Shown: positions 10,415 to 21,049, numbered from the stretch's first letter. The stretch: DNA of 64,000 nucleotides from Crocinitomicaceae bacterium (GCA_022447585.1 JAKVAR010000108.1:1-64000); one strand, 5' to 3'. Numbers and translations: made by a program. The notes: a model not told the origin generated them from the letters alone.

Positions 10415-11362
10415 ATGAACAACGCGATTACCGATTGTAAATTCGAATTTAAAGGTCAAATTGACGAGTATAACGGAAAGGTTAGGGATGTTTATACACT
10501 GGACAATGGTTTGCTGGTAATGGTAGCGTCAGATAGAATTTCCGCTTTCGATCATATTTTACCAAAAGGAATCCCTTTCAAAGGACAAGTGTTAAATCAA
10601 GTCGCTACAATGTTCTTAAAGGCAACTGAAGATATTGTACCAAACTGGTTAATGGCGACTCCAGATCCTTCTGTGGCTGTTGGGCATGCTTGTGAGCCTA
10701 TTCGGGTTGAAATGGTCATCCGTGGATATATGTCAGGCCATGCTGCCCGCGAGTATAAGGCAGGAAAAAGAATTCTTTGCGGCGTTCCGATGCCAGAGGG
10801 GATGAAAGAGAATGATAAATTTCCTACTCCAATTATTACACCGGCAACTAAGGCTGAAGAAGGACATGATGAGGATATTTCGAGAGAGGAGATTATCGCT
10901 CAAGGAATTGTACCTGAAGAAGTTTATATCAAATTAGAAGAATATACAAGAGCTTTATTCCATAGGGGGACAGAAATGGCTGCCGAACGTGGTTTAATTT
11001 TAGTAGATACGAAGTATGAGTTTGGAATGAAAGATGGTGAGATAATCTTGATAGATGAGATTCATACACCAGATTCTTCGCGTTATTTCTATGCGGATGG
11101 TTATGAGGAGCGTCAGCAAAAAAGTGAAGCTCAGAAGCAGTTATCAAAAGAGTTTGTGCGTCAATGGTTAATTGAAAATGGTTTTCAGGGGTTAGATGGT
11201 CAGACTATGCCGGTGATGCCAGATGATTTTGTTCAAGTGGTTACGGATCGTTATGTTGAACTTTATGAAGTAATTACTGGAAAGCCTTTTGAAAAATCCG
11301 ATACATCAAATATAACAGAGAGAATACAGAATAATGTGGATGCGTACATTGCAGCATTATAG
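10415..11362 (+). CDS. purC: Phosphoribosylaminoimidazole-succinocarboxamide synthase; start re-assigned from ORF-track 10388
   Basis: [42 protein letters not shown]; upstream TTG start lies inside the -7 box. Confidence 0.93.
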   Translation: MNNAITDCKFEFKGQIDEYNGKVRDVYTLDNGLLVMVASDRISAFDHILPKGIPFKGQVLNQVATMFLKATEDIVPNWLMATPDPSVAVGHACEPIRVEMVIRGYMSGHAAREYKAGKRILCGVPMPEGMKENDKFPTPIITPATKAEEGHDEDISREEIIAQGIVPEEVYIKLEEYTRALFHRGTEMAAERGLILVDTKYEFGMKDGEIILIDEIHTPDSSRYFYADGYEERQQKSEAQKQLSKEFVRQWLIENGFQGLDGQTMPVMPDDFVQVVTDRYVELYEVITGKPFEKSDTSNITERIQNNVDAYIAAL

Positions 11363-11380
11363 ATGAAATGGAATACAAAT

Positions 11381-11415
11381 AAAAAAAGCTTTGAGGTATG
11401 CTCAAGGCTTTTTTT
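11381..11415 (+). terminator. Rho-independent terminator downstream of purC (possibly bidirectional)
   Basis: AAAAAAAGCtTTGAG-gtatg-CTCAAgGCTTTTTTT. Confidence 0.85.
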
Positions 11416-11417
11416 AT

Positions 11418-11829
11418 TTAATCAATTAATCCTTTTTCTTTTAGGTTTTGTTCCACCTTTAAGGAGAGTTTTTCTCCCCAGGCTTGTCCAATTATCATTG
11501 ACTCTTTTGTCTTGTCTGGCATTTCAGCAACCAATTTTTTTTCAGGCTTTAGATTTGTAAAAAGCATTGATGTCTTTAATGTCTTCTAGTTCTAGGTGAT
11601 TGTAATAAATGGGTACTAATTCGTCATACAATTCATCCATAGCCATAGGAGTAATTTCTTTTTTGAACTCCTTCCAAACATCTTCTCCTTGATCTTGAAA
11701 AATGTTTTTAATCATAGGTAGCATTTGATCAACGTATGTCATATAAATGTCTTTTGCTCCACTAAGTTCGAACATTTTAAATATTTCTCTTCTATATTCT
11801 TCGCTCTGAGAAAAAGAAGTTGTGCTTCA
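11418..11829 (-). pseudogene. Decayed DUF2059 domain protein (frameshift plus upstream in-frame TGA)
   Basis: ORF ...DINAFYKSKA* is continued in the +1 frame by KKLVAEMPDKTKESMIIGQAWGEKLSLKVEQNLKEKGLID*; upstream, in frame with the ATG, STTSFSQSEEYRREIFK follows a TGA. Confidence 0.7.
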
Positions 11830-11870
11830 TTTTATGCATATAAACGCAAGCGCGATTCTTTGAATAATCG

Positions 11871-14723
11871 TTATAGGCTTTTTCCTAGTTTATCAGCTTC
11901 AGCTCTTGCTTTTGTCATTATGTTGTCTCCTTGCTTTTGTCCTTCGGCTTCAACTTTTTTGGCTTTCTTATCAGCTTCAGCGCGAACAGTCTTAGCAGTT
12001 TGTTCAGCAATTTTCTTCTGAATTGGATTTGATCCTGCCGCTTTAACTAATTCATTCGCTTGCTTGTCTCCTTCCGCACGAAGAACATCTGCTGCTTTTT
12101 TAGCTTCAGCTACTACTTTGTCTGCTTCTCTTTGAGCATCAGCAAGTAGTTTTTGTTTTTGCTTTTCTAATTCTGCTTTAGCATTATCAACTTGTTCTGT
12201 TATAACAGCTTGTACCGTATCTTTGATTGTTTCAGTAACAGTTGAAACGACATTATCTTTAAAGTCGCCAGTAGCCTTCAGGATCGATTCTTTAAAATCG
12301 GTTGTTATCGCTGGGTTTTTAAGGTCACCTTTCATTTTAACATTAACAGGTATGTATTCAGGAAGACCACCGATGTCTAATTTAGGTACAAGTGCATTTA
12401 ATTTGCTCATTGCTTTTTCAACTTCTTTAATCATTGATGCTGGAATTTGATCCTTAGGAACATTCATCTTTAAATTGTAATCCATCTGCTGATCAAGTGT
12501 TGTGTATCCTGAAACATCCGTTCCAATTTTACCAAGCATTACATTAAATGGAGTTAAAGAAAGCTTTCCATCATTGATTTTAAACTTCGTCTTAAAGTTC
12601 TTAATTGATTGATTGGATATATTATTAAGCTTGGTTACACTTTCTAATTTTTCCAAGTTTTTGAATCCTTTAATATTGATGTTATTGGACCTTAAGTCTC
12701 CCAAGCTTGTGATACTTGATAGTATAGGTTCGAAAGAAGCAGTTAGATCAGTTGTCATTTCGAAATCAGAAGAAATTTTGCCGAAAGCATACTTCGATAT
12801 TGGTGCTAGTTTTTCAACCGTCAAAAAGGTTCGAGCTAATTGGTTGATGTCAATTTCTTTTAAAGAATATCCGAAGTCCATTTTGGGTTTTGAATGATCC
12901 TGCGTATTGTATTTTCCATTCAAGCCAATTTTCCCTCCCATGGCATCCATTGTTAAGTTATTTAGACTAGCAATTTCATCTTTTAAAAGAACAGTTCCCC
13001 GTACATTCTTGACATCAATTCCATTGTATTTCGTGTTTTTTATAGCTGTATTCAATGCAAAATCTATGTTTCCAGGGATTAAAACCGGGTCTTCGTTTAT
13101 TGATGTTTCCTCGGTAGCTTCAGTTGTAACTTCTTCTTGGGGAGCATGTATTAATTCGTCTAAATCTAGGTTGTCACTTTTAAACACAAAAGTACCTTTC
13201 AGTGTTTCATCTCTCAATAGATATCCGAAGTAGTTTTCAACTGCACCATTCATTTTAAAATCAGATTCACCCATTTTGGCGTCTAATTCATTCAGTGTTA
13301 ACTGCTGAGGTGCGAAAGTGAATTTCACTTTATCAACATCAACCTCATTAGGGAGTGAAGGGGTTTTGTAGACGACATCTGAAAGCGCTAAATCACCCTC
13401 TGCGGTGAAGGCCTCAAAATCACTTCTTTCCAAAGCGCTCATTCTACCTTTAATGTTTACGTCAGCATCAAGAATACCATTGTATTCTTCACCTGCTTCC
13501 ATTGGTACAAAATCTTTAAGTGTGGCTAAATCAATATTGGCAACTATTTTCGATTGTAAATATGGGTCAGACATCAAGTTTTTCATACTTAAACTGGCAT
13601 CCATAGAATTTTTTGAGAGGTCTGCATGGAATTGCGGAACATCAACGGTCATTAAATCTAAATCAGTACCTCCTGGGAAAATCGATCCAGCTTTTAATGC
13701 GATGTTTTTAATTTGCCCAGGCAGATCTGGATAGCGGATAGAAGCATTATTCACAGTTAGGTTAAAGTCCCATCCAGGCATGTTGTTTTTGTCCAATTTA
13801 CCCTTAACAAATCCTCCAAGCGCCATTTGTCCTTGTGTTAACATTTCTTCGTAACCAGAGTGATAGAATAGTGGGATTAGAGATAAAAATTCTTTAAAGG
13901 TAGCTTTTGAAGCATCTAGCTTAATGTCCATATTATCATACTCATTAAGCATTTCGTAATAGCCATCAAAGCCAAACGCTATGGCATTTAGTTTAATCTC
14001 ATTTTCTTTCAGCGTAAATTTTGACGAGTTTTCTTTAGATTCCATCAATAAGTTCACAACAGCATCCGTTTTAACTTTCGATAAATAAGATAGACCGCCC
14101 ATTTCGTAAGACAGTTCATCCATTGTTGTTTCAGTTTCGAAATCAATAACATCAGCAGATAGATCACCCTTACCGGAATGGTTTAAATTGATTATTTCTG
14201 CGTTCATGTCGGCACTTTTGTCGGAATACAATATTTGTCCGTTTTGAATACTATACTCATTTAGCGAAAGCTTGAAGTTTGAAGGTTCAGATATCTCTTC
14301 TTCAGTTTTTACAGAATCAGGTTTTACGATGTCGTAGTTTGCTAATCCATCCTCTAAAACTCTTACATCAAATTTTGGTTCAATGATATGAACTTCGTCG
14401 ATTTCAATCTGGTCACCACCAATAACACTCCAAAATCCAACTTGAGCTTCTACTGTTCTAATGTCAGCAAGTGTAACATCTTTAAATTCATTGACACCTC
14501 TAAGTTTTGTGTCTATCAATTCGATAGTCATATTAGGGAAAGTACTTATGAATGTCAAGTCAAAATCACCAAGAGATAATTCTGCATTTAGGGTATGATT
14601 TACTTCCTCGATTACCATTTCTTTTATTTCGTCTTTAAAAAAGATAGGAACGAGTATTAATGCAATAATTATCAACAGAAGAGTGATTCCACTCCATTTA
14701 AGTACTTTTTTCAATAATTTCAT
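11871..14723 (-). CDS. AsmA family protein with C-terminal charged coiled-coil extension
   Basis: N-terminal TM then AsmA-type repeats; C-terminus ADAQREADKVVAEAKKAADVLRAEGDKQANELVKAAGSNPIQKKIAEQTAKTVRAEADKKAKKVEAEGQKQ. Confidence 0.85.
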   Translation of the reverse strand: MKLLKKVLKWSGITLLLIIIALILVPIFFKDEIKEMVIEEVNHTLNAELSLGDFDLTFISTFPNMTIELIDTKLRGVNEFKDVTLADIRTVEAQVGFWSVIGGDQIEIDEVHIIEPKFDVRVLEDGLANYDIVKPDSVKTEEEISEPSNFKLSLNEYSIQNGQILYSDKSADMNAEIINLNHSGKGDLSADVIDFETETTMDELSYEMGGLSYLSKVKTDAVVNLLMESKENSSKFTLKENEIKLNAIAFGFDGYYEMLNEYDNMDIKLDASKATFKEFLSLIPLFYHSGYEEMLTQGQMALGGFVKGKLDKNNMPGWDFNLTVNNASIRYPDLPGQIKNIALKAGSIFPGGTDLDLMTVDVPQFHADLSKNSMDASLSMKNLMSDPYLQSKIVANIDLATLKDFVPMEAGEEYNGILDADVNIKGRMSALERSDFEAFTAEGDLALSDVVYKTPSLPNEVDVDKVKFTFAPQQLTLNELDAKMGESDFKMNGAVENYFGYLLRDETLKGTFVFKSDNLDLDELIHAPQEEVTTEATEETSINEDPVLIPGNIDFALNTAIKNTKYNGIDVKNVRGTVLLKDEIASLNNLTMDAMGGKIGLNGKYNTQDHSKPKMDFGYSLKEIDINQLARTFLTVEKLAPISKYAFGKISSDFEMTTDLTASFEPILSSITSLGDLRSNNINIKGFKNLEKLESVTKLNNISNQSIKNFKTKFKINDGKLSLTPFNVMLGKIGTDVSGYTTLDQQMDYNLKMNVPKDQIPASMIKEVEKAMSKLNALVPKLDIGGLPEYIPVNVKMKGDLKNPAITTDFKESILKATGDFKDNVVSTVTETIKDTVQAVITEQVDNAKAELEKQKQKLLADAQREADKVVAEAKKAADVLRAEGDKQANELVKAAGSNPIQKKIAEQTAKTVRAEADKKAKKVEAEGQKQGDNIMTKARAEADKLGKSL

Positions 14724-14977
14724 TTATTCGAATTGTTATTAATCGTGGTGCGGTAAGTTACAAAATTTAACGTTCGATTTCTTTGAATCGTCTAATATTG
14801 GTTGTTAATCTGCTCTTTTTTTTATCGAATATATCCTTGAGCTGCATTTATACCTCTCTTGCTTCACTAGTGCTAGATTCAAGCTTTTGTAATTCAATGC
14901 GAAAAGACCTTTGGTTTAAAAATGTTAAAAGGAATGAAGCTTATTTAAAACTGTGTAAATTTTACTGATTATCTAAT

Positions 14978-14985
14978 TATCTTTG
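14978..14985 (+). promoter_or_regulatory. -7 box TATCTTTG upstream of ccsBA
   Basis: TAnnTTTG, 23 bp before ATG 15009. Confidence 0.6.
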
Positions 14986-15008
14986 CTTCACTTTTTATTG
15001 TTTAAATT

Positions 15009-18000
15009 ATGGAGAAAATTGCTCGTCAATTATTGTCAATGCGCATGATGGCTGTTGCTATGATTGTTTTTTTAGTTGCTATTGGAGCGGCAACTTTAAT
15101 TGAATCTCAATACGATATTCAAACAGCTAAAATCATGATCTACAATGCAACGTGGTTTGAGATTTTATTGGCCTTCCTTTGTGTCAACTTAATTGCGAAT
15201 ATTTTCAGGTACAAAATGTTTGAACGCGATAAGATTGCGATGTTGATGTTTCACTTGTCTTTTATCGTTATGATTATTGGAGCTGGGGTTACTCGTTTTA
15301 TAAGCTTTGAAGGTTTGATGCTAATTAGAGAAGGAGCGCAGACAGACTTCATATATTCTTCAGATCCTCACCTTTGGATTAAAATTAATGATGGAGAATT
15401 GCAATACACTAATTCATGGAAAAAGTACATGTCGGAGCAGACGAATAACAATTTCACGTATGACATTGATTTTCCAAATCACGCAACGCCGATTAAAATA
15501 GAATACGTTGATTTCAATAAGAAAATGATTGATTCTTTAGTTGTAAATGACTCGATTCAGTCTTCATCTTTGGACATTGTAACTGGGGGCATGAATTCTA
15601 ACTTCGTTTCTGAAGGAGAGTTTCTAATGCTTGGAGATGTTGCATTGTCTTTTGAGAAGAAAGATGCAATGCCAGGAATAGAAATTTTTAAGCAAGGCCC
15701 AAAGGTTTTGATGAAAACCCAATTACCAGTGCGTTATTTACCAATGGCTGAGATGCGAAAAGCGCGTCAATCTGGAGCTGATGTCCCAGATTCACTTTAT
15801 ACACAAGTTCCTTTGGATACCTTAGTTCCATTTCAAACTACGACTTTATATCAAGTTGGGAATGAGCAATTCGTTTTCAAAGGAATTTTGAAAAATTCTA
15901 AACGAATAAAAATGTCGTCTGGAAGCCGTAAGCGAGGCTCGGATTATTTAACACTTAAAGTATCTGATGGGGATCATGTTGAATTGGTGGAGCTAGAAGG
16001 AGGGCAAGGAGCTATTCCAGCTCACGTTGTGTTTTCTTTGAACGGATTAACCTATGAAATGGAATATGGATCTATGAAGTTACCGTTGCCTTTTGCAATT
16101 AAATGTCGTGATTTCCAATTGGATAAATACCCAGGTTCAAATTCACCATCTTCTTTTGCAAGTGAGGTTTCTATAATCGATGAAGAAAGAGGTTATACCA
16201 GAGAGCAACGAATTTTTATGAATAATGTAATGGATTATAGAGGGTATAGATTCTTCCAATCGAGTTACGATCCAGATGAAGGAGGAACTAGATTGAGTGT
16301 AAGTCATGACTGGTGGGGGACTAACATTTCTTATGTAGGATATTTGATGATGGGAATAGGTATGATTTTATCATTGTTTGCCGCAAATGGAAGGTTCAGG
16401 GAGTTAAATAGGAAGATTAAAAAGTCAAGAGCTAAACGCGAGAAAATGATTTCAATAATTGTTGCTTTGATTATGATTACTGGAGTTTCAGCTCAAGAAG
16501 GGCACGAAGGACATAATCATGCTCCGGGCGAAGGACACGATAACGAAGTTGAACAAGTTGAAGACCACACAGAACATAATCATACTTCTACAGAAGGGCA
16601 TACGACGGAGCAATCAGCTCCTATTGTGCGTTACATGTCTAAAGAACATGCCGAAGAATTTGAATCTTTATTGGTTCAAGATTTTCAAGGACGTATTATT
16701 CCGATGCATACATTGGCGGATCAATTACTCAGGAAAATCTCAAGAAGCAGTACTTATGAAGATAAGAATGCGGTTCAGACAATTATGAGTATGCATATGT
16801 ATCCTCAATATTGGTCTGAAATTCCAATTATTCATGTTTCTAGGAAATCCTCATTAAGAAAAGATTTGGGGATGGAGTCTAATTTAATTTCTTACCGTGA
16901 TTTAACCAATGAGGAAGGAGAGTTTAAGCTATCAGTTGAATATGCCGCTGCTCACCAAATGTTAGAGTCAAAGAGAGGTGAATATGAAAAACGTTTAATT
17001 AAAATGGTAGAGCGTTATCAGGTAGTTCAGGCTATTTTTAGTTGGAGTTACATGAAAATTTTACCCTTAAAGGGAGAACCAAATAATACCTGGTTCATAC
17101 CAATGAACATGGAGTTGATGCAGCAGGATTCTCTTTCTACATCACTCGCATTAAGCTATTTGACCAGTGTAGATGAAGGTGCTAAAAATGGAAGTTTCGG
17201 GAGAGCAACAGATTACTTGAATGAGCTAAAGAAGTTTCAAAAAGTAGCGGGAGCAAGCGTAATCCCATCTGAACGTCAAGTTTCCATGGAGGTGAGTTAC
17301 AATAAAATGAATGTGTTTAAGAATTCTTACCGTTCATACTTGATGCTAGGCTTGATGGTGTTAATCGTATTTTTTATTAAGATTTTTGTTGCTCCAACTC
17401 AAAAATCAGAGAAGCGTTTCAAATTGATTTCACGGATACTTACTTCTTTGATCGCAGTAATTTTCGTTTATCATGGATATGGAATTTATATGAGGTGGTA
17501 TATTTCTGGTCACGCACCTTGGAGTAATGGTTATGAGGCCGTTATTTTCATTGCATGGGTTTCGATGCTATTTGGTTTAATTTTCTCAAGAAAAAATGCA
17601 GCAATTATAGCAGGTACGGCAATTTTAGCTTCATTAATGATTTTCGTTACTGAGATGAATTTAATGGATCCAGAAATTACTCCTTTAGTCCCGGTGTTGA
17701 AATCATATTGGTTAATGATTCACGTGGCAATTATCACAGGGTCTTACGGTCCTTTGGGAATTGCTTGTGTACTTGGATTATTGAATCTCTTGCTATACAC
17801 CTTTAGAACAAAGAAAAATGGTAAAATCATTACGATGAATATCAATGAACTTACTTATGTAACCGAAATGACCATGACTATTGGAGTCTTTATGCTTGCA
17901 ATTGGAACTTTCCTTGGAGGAATTTGGGCAAATGAGTCCTGGGGTAGATATTGGGGATGGGATCCAAAAGAAACATGGGCTTTAGTAGCTGTGCTTGTAT

Positions 18001-18278
18001 ATGCGGTAATTTTACACTTGCGTTATATCCCAGGTTTAAAAGGGAAGTTTTTATTTAATGCAGTAAGTTTTTGGGGATATACCTCAATATTGTTTACCTT
18101 CTTTGGCGTAAACTTCTACTTAGTAGGATTGCACTCTTATGCGCAAGGCGAAGGATTAGCAAAAATTCCTAGTGCTTTAATTTGGACGGTCATTCTATTT
18201 GCAATTTTTACAGTTATTGCTGGTATCAGAAATCATCAATACAAAAAAGAGAAGAAAAAGGAACTAGAAGAGTTATGA
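15009..18278 (+). CDS. ccsA: Cytochrome c biogenesis protein, ResB/CcsB-CcsA fusion with His-rich linker
   Basis: ResB-like N-half, CcsA C-half with WGRYWGWDPKETWALV; linker QEGHEGHNHAPGEGHDNEVEQVEDHTEHNHTSTEGH. Confidence 0.93.
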   Translation: MEKIARQLLSMRMMAVAMIVFLVAIGAATLIESQYDIQTAKIMIYNATWFEILLAFLCVNLIANIFRYKMFERDKIAMLMFHLSFIVMIIGAGVTRFISFEGLMLIREGAQTDFIYSSDPHLWIKINDGELQYTNSWKKYMSEQTNNNFTYDIDFPNHATPIKIEYVDFNKKMIDSLVVNDSIQSSSLDIVTGGMNSNFVSEGEFLMLGDVALSFEKKDAMPGIEIFKQGPKVLMKTQLPVRYLPMAEMRKARQSGADVPDSLYTQVPLDTLVPFQTTTLYQVGNEQFVFKGILKNSKRIKMSSGSRKRGSDYLTLKVSDGDHVELVELEGGQGAIPAHVVFSLNGLTYEMEYGSMKLPLPFAIKCRDFQLDKYPGSNSPSSFASEVSIIDEERGYTREQRIFMNNVMDYRGYRFFQSSYDPDEGGTRLSVSHDWWGTNISYVGYLMMGIGMILSLFAANGRFRELNRKIKKSRAKREKMISIIVALIMITGVSAQEGHEGHNHAPGEGHDNEVEQVEDHTEHNHTSTEGHTTEQSAPIVRYMSKEHAEEFESLLVQDFQGRIIPMHTLADQLLRKISRSSTYEDKNAVQTIMSMHMYPQYWSEIPIIHVSRKSSLRKDLGMESNLISYRDLTNEEGEFKLSVEYAAAHQMLESKRGEYEKRLIKMVERYQVVQAIFSWSYMKILPLKGEPNNTWFIPMNMELMQQDSLSTSLALSYLTSVDEGAKNGSFGRATDYLNELKKFQKVAGASVIPSERQVSMEVSYNKMNVFKNSYRSYLMLGLMVLIVFFIKIFVAPTQKSEKRFKLISRILTSLIAVIFVYHGYGIYMRWYISGHAPWSNGYEAVIFIAWVSMLFGLIFSRKNAAIIAGTAILASLMIFVTEMNLMDPEITPLVPVLKSYWLMIHVAIITGSYGPLGIACVLGLLNLLLYTFRTKKNGKIITMNINELTYVTEMTMTIGVFMLAIGTFLGGIWANESWGRYWGWDPKETWALVAVLVYAVILHLRYIPGLKGKFLFNAVSFWGYTSILFTFFGVNFYLVGLHSYAQGEGLAKIPSALIWTVILFAIFTVIAGIRNHQYKKEKKKELEEL

Positions 18279-18997
18279 TTGAAAAACTAGATATTCTTGT
18301 GTTTTCCGCACATCCGGATGATGCTGAATTGGCTTGTTCAGGTACGATTATGAAGCACATAGATGCTGGATTGAAAGTTGGAATTGTTGATTTAACACAA
18401 GGTGAATTGGGTTCTCGTGGTACAATCGAAACGCGCTATTCCGAAGCAGAACAAGCTTCTAAGTTAATGGGGATTCATGCTCGTGTTAATTTGAAAATGG
18501 CAGATGGTTTCTTTGAAATTAATGAAGAAAATAAGAAGTTGATTGCTGAGCAAATCCGAAGGTATCAACCCAATATTGTTTTAGCGAATGCGTTCACGGA
18601 TCGTCATCCGGATCACGGAAGAGCTGGGAAATTAGTTTCAGAAGCCTGTTTTCTTTCAGGATTAAGAATGGTTGAAACGGAATGGAAAGGAGAAAAGCAG
18701 GTTGCGCATAGACCCAAGGCAGTTTATCATTACATTCAAGATTATTACATTCAACCAGATTTTGTGGTTGATGTAACGGATTATACCGAACGTAAGATTG
18801 AAGTCATCAAAGCATTTAAGACGCAATTTTTTGATCCAGAATCAAAAGAACCTCAAACACCAATTTCAGGAGAAGACTTCTTTGATTTTGTAAAATCACG
18901 AATGATGAATTTTGGGCGGCCAGTAGGAGCTAAATATGCCGAAGGTTATACTGTTGAACGATTTCCAGGGGTGAACAATTTAATGGACTTGACTTAA
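18275..18997 (+). CDS. bshB1: Bacillithiol biosynthesis deacetylase BshB1; start re-assigned from 18182
   Basis: LDILVFSAHPDDAELACSGTI, DLTQGELGSRGT; ATGA overlap with ccsA stop. Confidence 0.92.
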   Translation: MIEKLDILVFSAHPDDAELACSGTIMKHIDAGLKVGIVDLTQGELGSRGTIETRYSEAEQASKLMGIHARVNLKMADGFFEINEENKKLIAEQIRRYQPNIVLANAFTDRHPDHGRAGKLVSEACFLSGLRMVETEWKGEKQVAHRPKAVYHYIQDYYIQPDFVVDVTDYTERKIEVIKAFKTQFFDPESKEPQTPISGEDFFDFVKSRMMNFGRPVGAKYAEGYTVERFPGVNNLMDLT

Positions 18998-19008
18998 AAA
19001 ATAATACA

Positions 19009-20058
19009 ATGTTTGTACAAAGAAGATATCCGCTGAAGGCAGTGTTAATATGGACGAGGAGAGAATTGATATTCTTTTTTGTTTTATCGGCAACAGTAAC
19101 CGCACTTTATGAGTTGTTAGATATTATGTGGCTTCAGATACCATTAACTCCTGTAGGATTAGTTGGTACAGCGGTAGCATTCATGGTGGGGTTTCAAAAT
19201 AATGCAGCGTATGATCGAATTTGGGAAGCTAGAAAAATTTGGGGAGGTGTTGTAAATACATCTAGGTCTTTAATTATAATGGTTAAGGATAGCTTTTATA
19301 TACATAATACTGACAATGCAAAAGACGAATCAGAAGAGTTAAAAATATTTACGAATAGACATATCGGCTGGTTAACTGCTTTTAGATATGCTATGCGAAC
19401 AAAAAAATCATGGGAAGCAACGTATGAAGCAAATCATAAGAAAGCCCAATTTAAATTCAATGTCCCTGAAGAAAAAACAACACTAGAAGAAGAGTTAAAG
19501 CCTTATTTATCCACGGAAGAATTTGATTACGTTATGTCAAAGGATAACAAACCAAATGCAATTATGAGTCTTCAATCAAGACACCTTAGAAGATTGACTG
19601 ATGAGAAGAAAATTTGGGACTTTTCTTTACTAGAAATGCAAGGAATGTTGAATGAATTAACTGCTTTACAAGGGAAATCAGAGCGTATTAAGAATTTTCC
19701 TTATCCGAAACAGTATGGAAGTATCGGTTATCACTTTGTACATATTTTCATTTTCTTGTTACCAATGGCGATCATTCCTGCTTTTGCCAAAATGGGGGGA
19801 GATATTGTTGAGATAAGTAAGTTTGTTGGAACGTATTTCGTATGGTTAAATATTCCATTTACCGTAATTGTTATGTGGGTGTTTAATACAATGTTACGTA
19901 TTGGATTAGCAGGTGAAAATCCTTTTGAAGGTTCACCGAATGATGTCCCGATCTCTAATATTTCACGAGGAATTACGCGTGATATACTTCAAATTATTGA
20001 TGAGGATAAAGAGAATATTCCGGATCAATTCGAGAACCCAGGAAGTATACAGATGTAA
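19009..20058 (+). CDS. Bestrophin-family ion channel (UPF0187)
   Basis: FMVGFQNNAAYDRIWEARKIWGGVVNTSRSL, GLAGENPFEGSPNDVPI. Confidence 0.92.
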   Translation: MFVQRRYPLKAVLIWTRRELIFFFVLSATVTALYELLDIMWLQIPLTPVGLVGTAVAFMVGFQNNAAYDRIWEARKIWGGVVNTSRSLIIMVKDSFYIHNTDNAKDESEELKIFTNRHIGWLTAFRYAMRTKKSWEATYEANHKKAQFKFNVPEEKTTLEEELKPYLSTEEFDYVMSKDNKPNAIMSLQSRHLRRLTDEKKIWDFSLLEMQGMLNELTALQGKSERIKNFPYPKQYGSIGYHFVHIFIFLLPMAIIPAFAKMGGDIVEISKFVGTYFVWLNIPFTVIVMWVFNTMLRIGLAGENPFEGSPNDVPISNISRGITRDILQIIDEDKENIPDQFENPGSIQM

Positions 20059-20139
20059 TTTGGGTCAAGAGTAATAGAATGCTTGATTTACTCTTCTTAG
20101 TGGAAATTTAATTTTTACGACTGAAGAAATAGGCCATAG

Positions 20140-20175
20140 AAAAAAATCCTAAGCGGTTAACTCAGGATTTTTTTA
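20140..20175 (+). terminator. Rho-independent terminator after the bestrophin gene
   Basis: AAAAAATCCT...AGGATTTTTTT. Confidence 0.7.
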
Positions 20176-20227
20176 CAATCGTCAAATTTAATTGACTACG
20201 CCCTAGTGGTTAGGATTTGCGTTTGTA

Positions 20228-20797
20228 TTAATAATTCATATCATTTAATTCACCTTCGAGTGAATAAGAGTAGGTGAAGCTTGTTCCTCCGTTTTCAGGG
20301 TTTAACTGCACTACGTATTCTGCTTTTGCCACATCACCATTATCGGGAAACTTAATGTATGCCATACTCATTACTGGATTATCAATTTTCTTTTCAGTTT
20401 TAAGACTTTTGATTGATTCTTCAACCAATCCTCCTAATTTCGTTAAGCTAAATTGATCATTTAATTGATACATGAAATCTACGGCTTGGGTTCCTTCTGG
20501 AACTTCAAGTGAGATTTCAGAAGTTTGTTCCCAACTGCCCAGTCCATTATGCCATTCACCCATTGTAAGAGAAGCCGGATCATCAGTAACTGTAACATTT
20601 AATGATGTCCCCATAGATTCAATATTCATCACGGTTAAATTTGTATAGTAAGCATTGTCTCCAAATTCGCTTTTTAATTCTGTTTCTAATTCACCGAATC
20701 CTTTCGCATTATGTGAAACAACACCTGCTGAACCTCCGCAAGATAAAAGTGTTAGTGAGGTTAAAGCGGCAATAGTTATATTTCTTAATTTTTTCAT
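20228..20797 (-). CDS. Hypothetical lipoprotein
   Basis: MKKLRNITIAALTSLTLLSCGG lipobox. Confidence 0.7.
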   Translation of the reverse strand: MKKLRNITIAALTSLTLLSCGGSAGVVSHNAKGFGELETELKSEFGDNAYYTNLTVMNIESMGTSLNVTVTDDPASLTMGEWHNGLGSWEQTSEISLEVPEGTQAVDFMYQLNDQFSLTKLGGLVEESIKSLKTEKKIDNPVMSMAYIKFPDNGDVAKAEYVVQLNPENGGTSFTYSYSLEGELNDMNY

Positions 20798-20827
20798 TTG
20801 TATTGTTTTTTGGTGTTGATTTAAATG

Positions 20828-21049
20828 TTATTTAGTTTCAGTTTCTTCATTTCGTCCGAATAGAAAGAAGATACCTCCTCCTAAAACGATTAATAAAATT
20901 CGTATAACCCACCCCATGGTATCACCCCAAAGGTCGACCCAAGCAAGAAGTCTTACGTTGTAGTTGAAAACAGAAAGTACTATTGAGATTACTCCCATTG
21001 CGGCAAGAATTAAACCTCCTTTACCAATTTTAGATTTTAAATCATTCAT
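20828..21049 (-). CDS. Small membrane protein
   Basis: Two hydrophobic segments, plausible start; ends EETETK. Confidence 0.55.
   Translation of the reverse strand: MNDLKSKIGKGGLILAAMGVISIVLSVFNYNVRLLAWVDLWGDTMGWVIRILLIVLGGGIFFLFGRNEETETK

Noticed and set aside
12223-13734. Several 75-109 aa plus-strand ORFs
   Set aside because: All antisense within the AsmA gene; no independent support.
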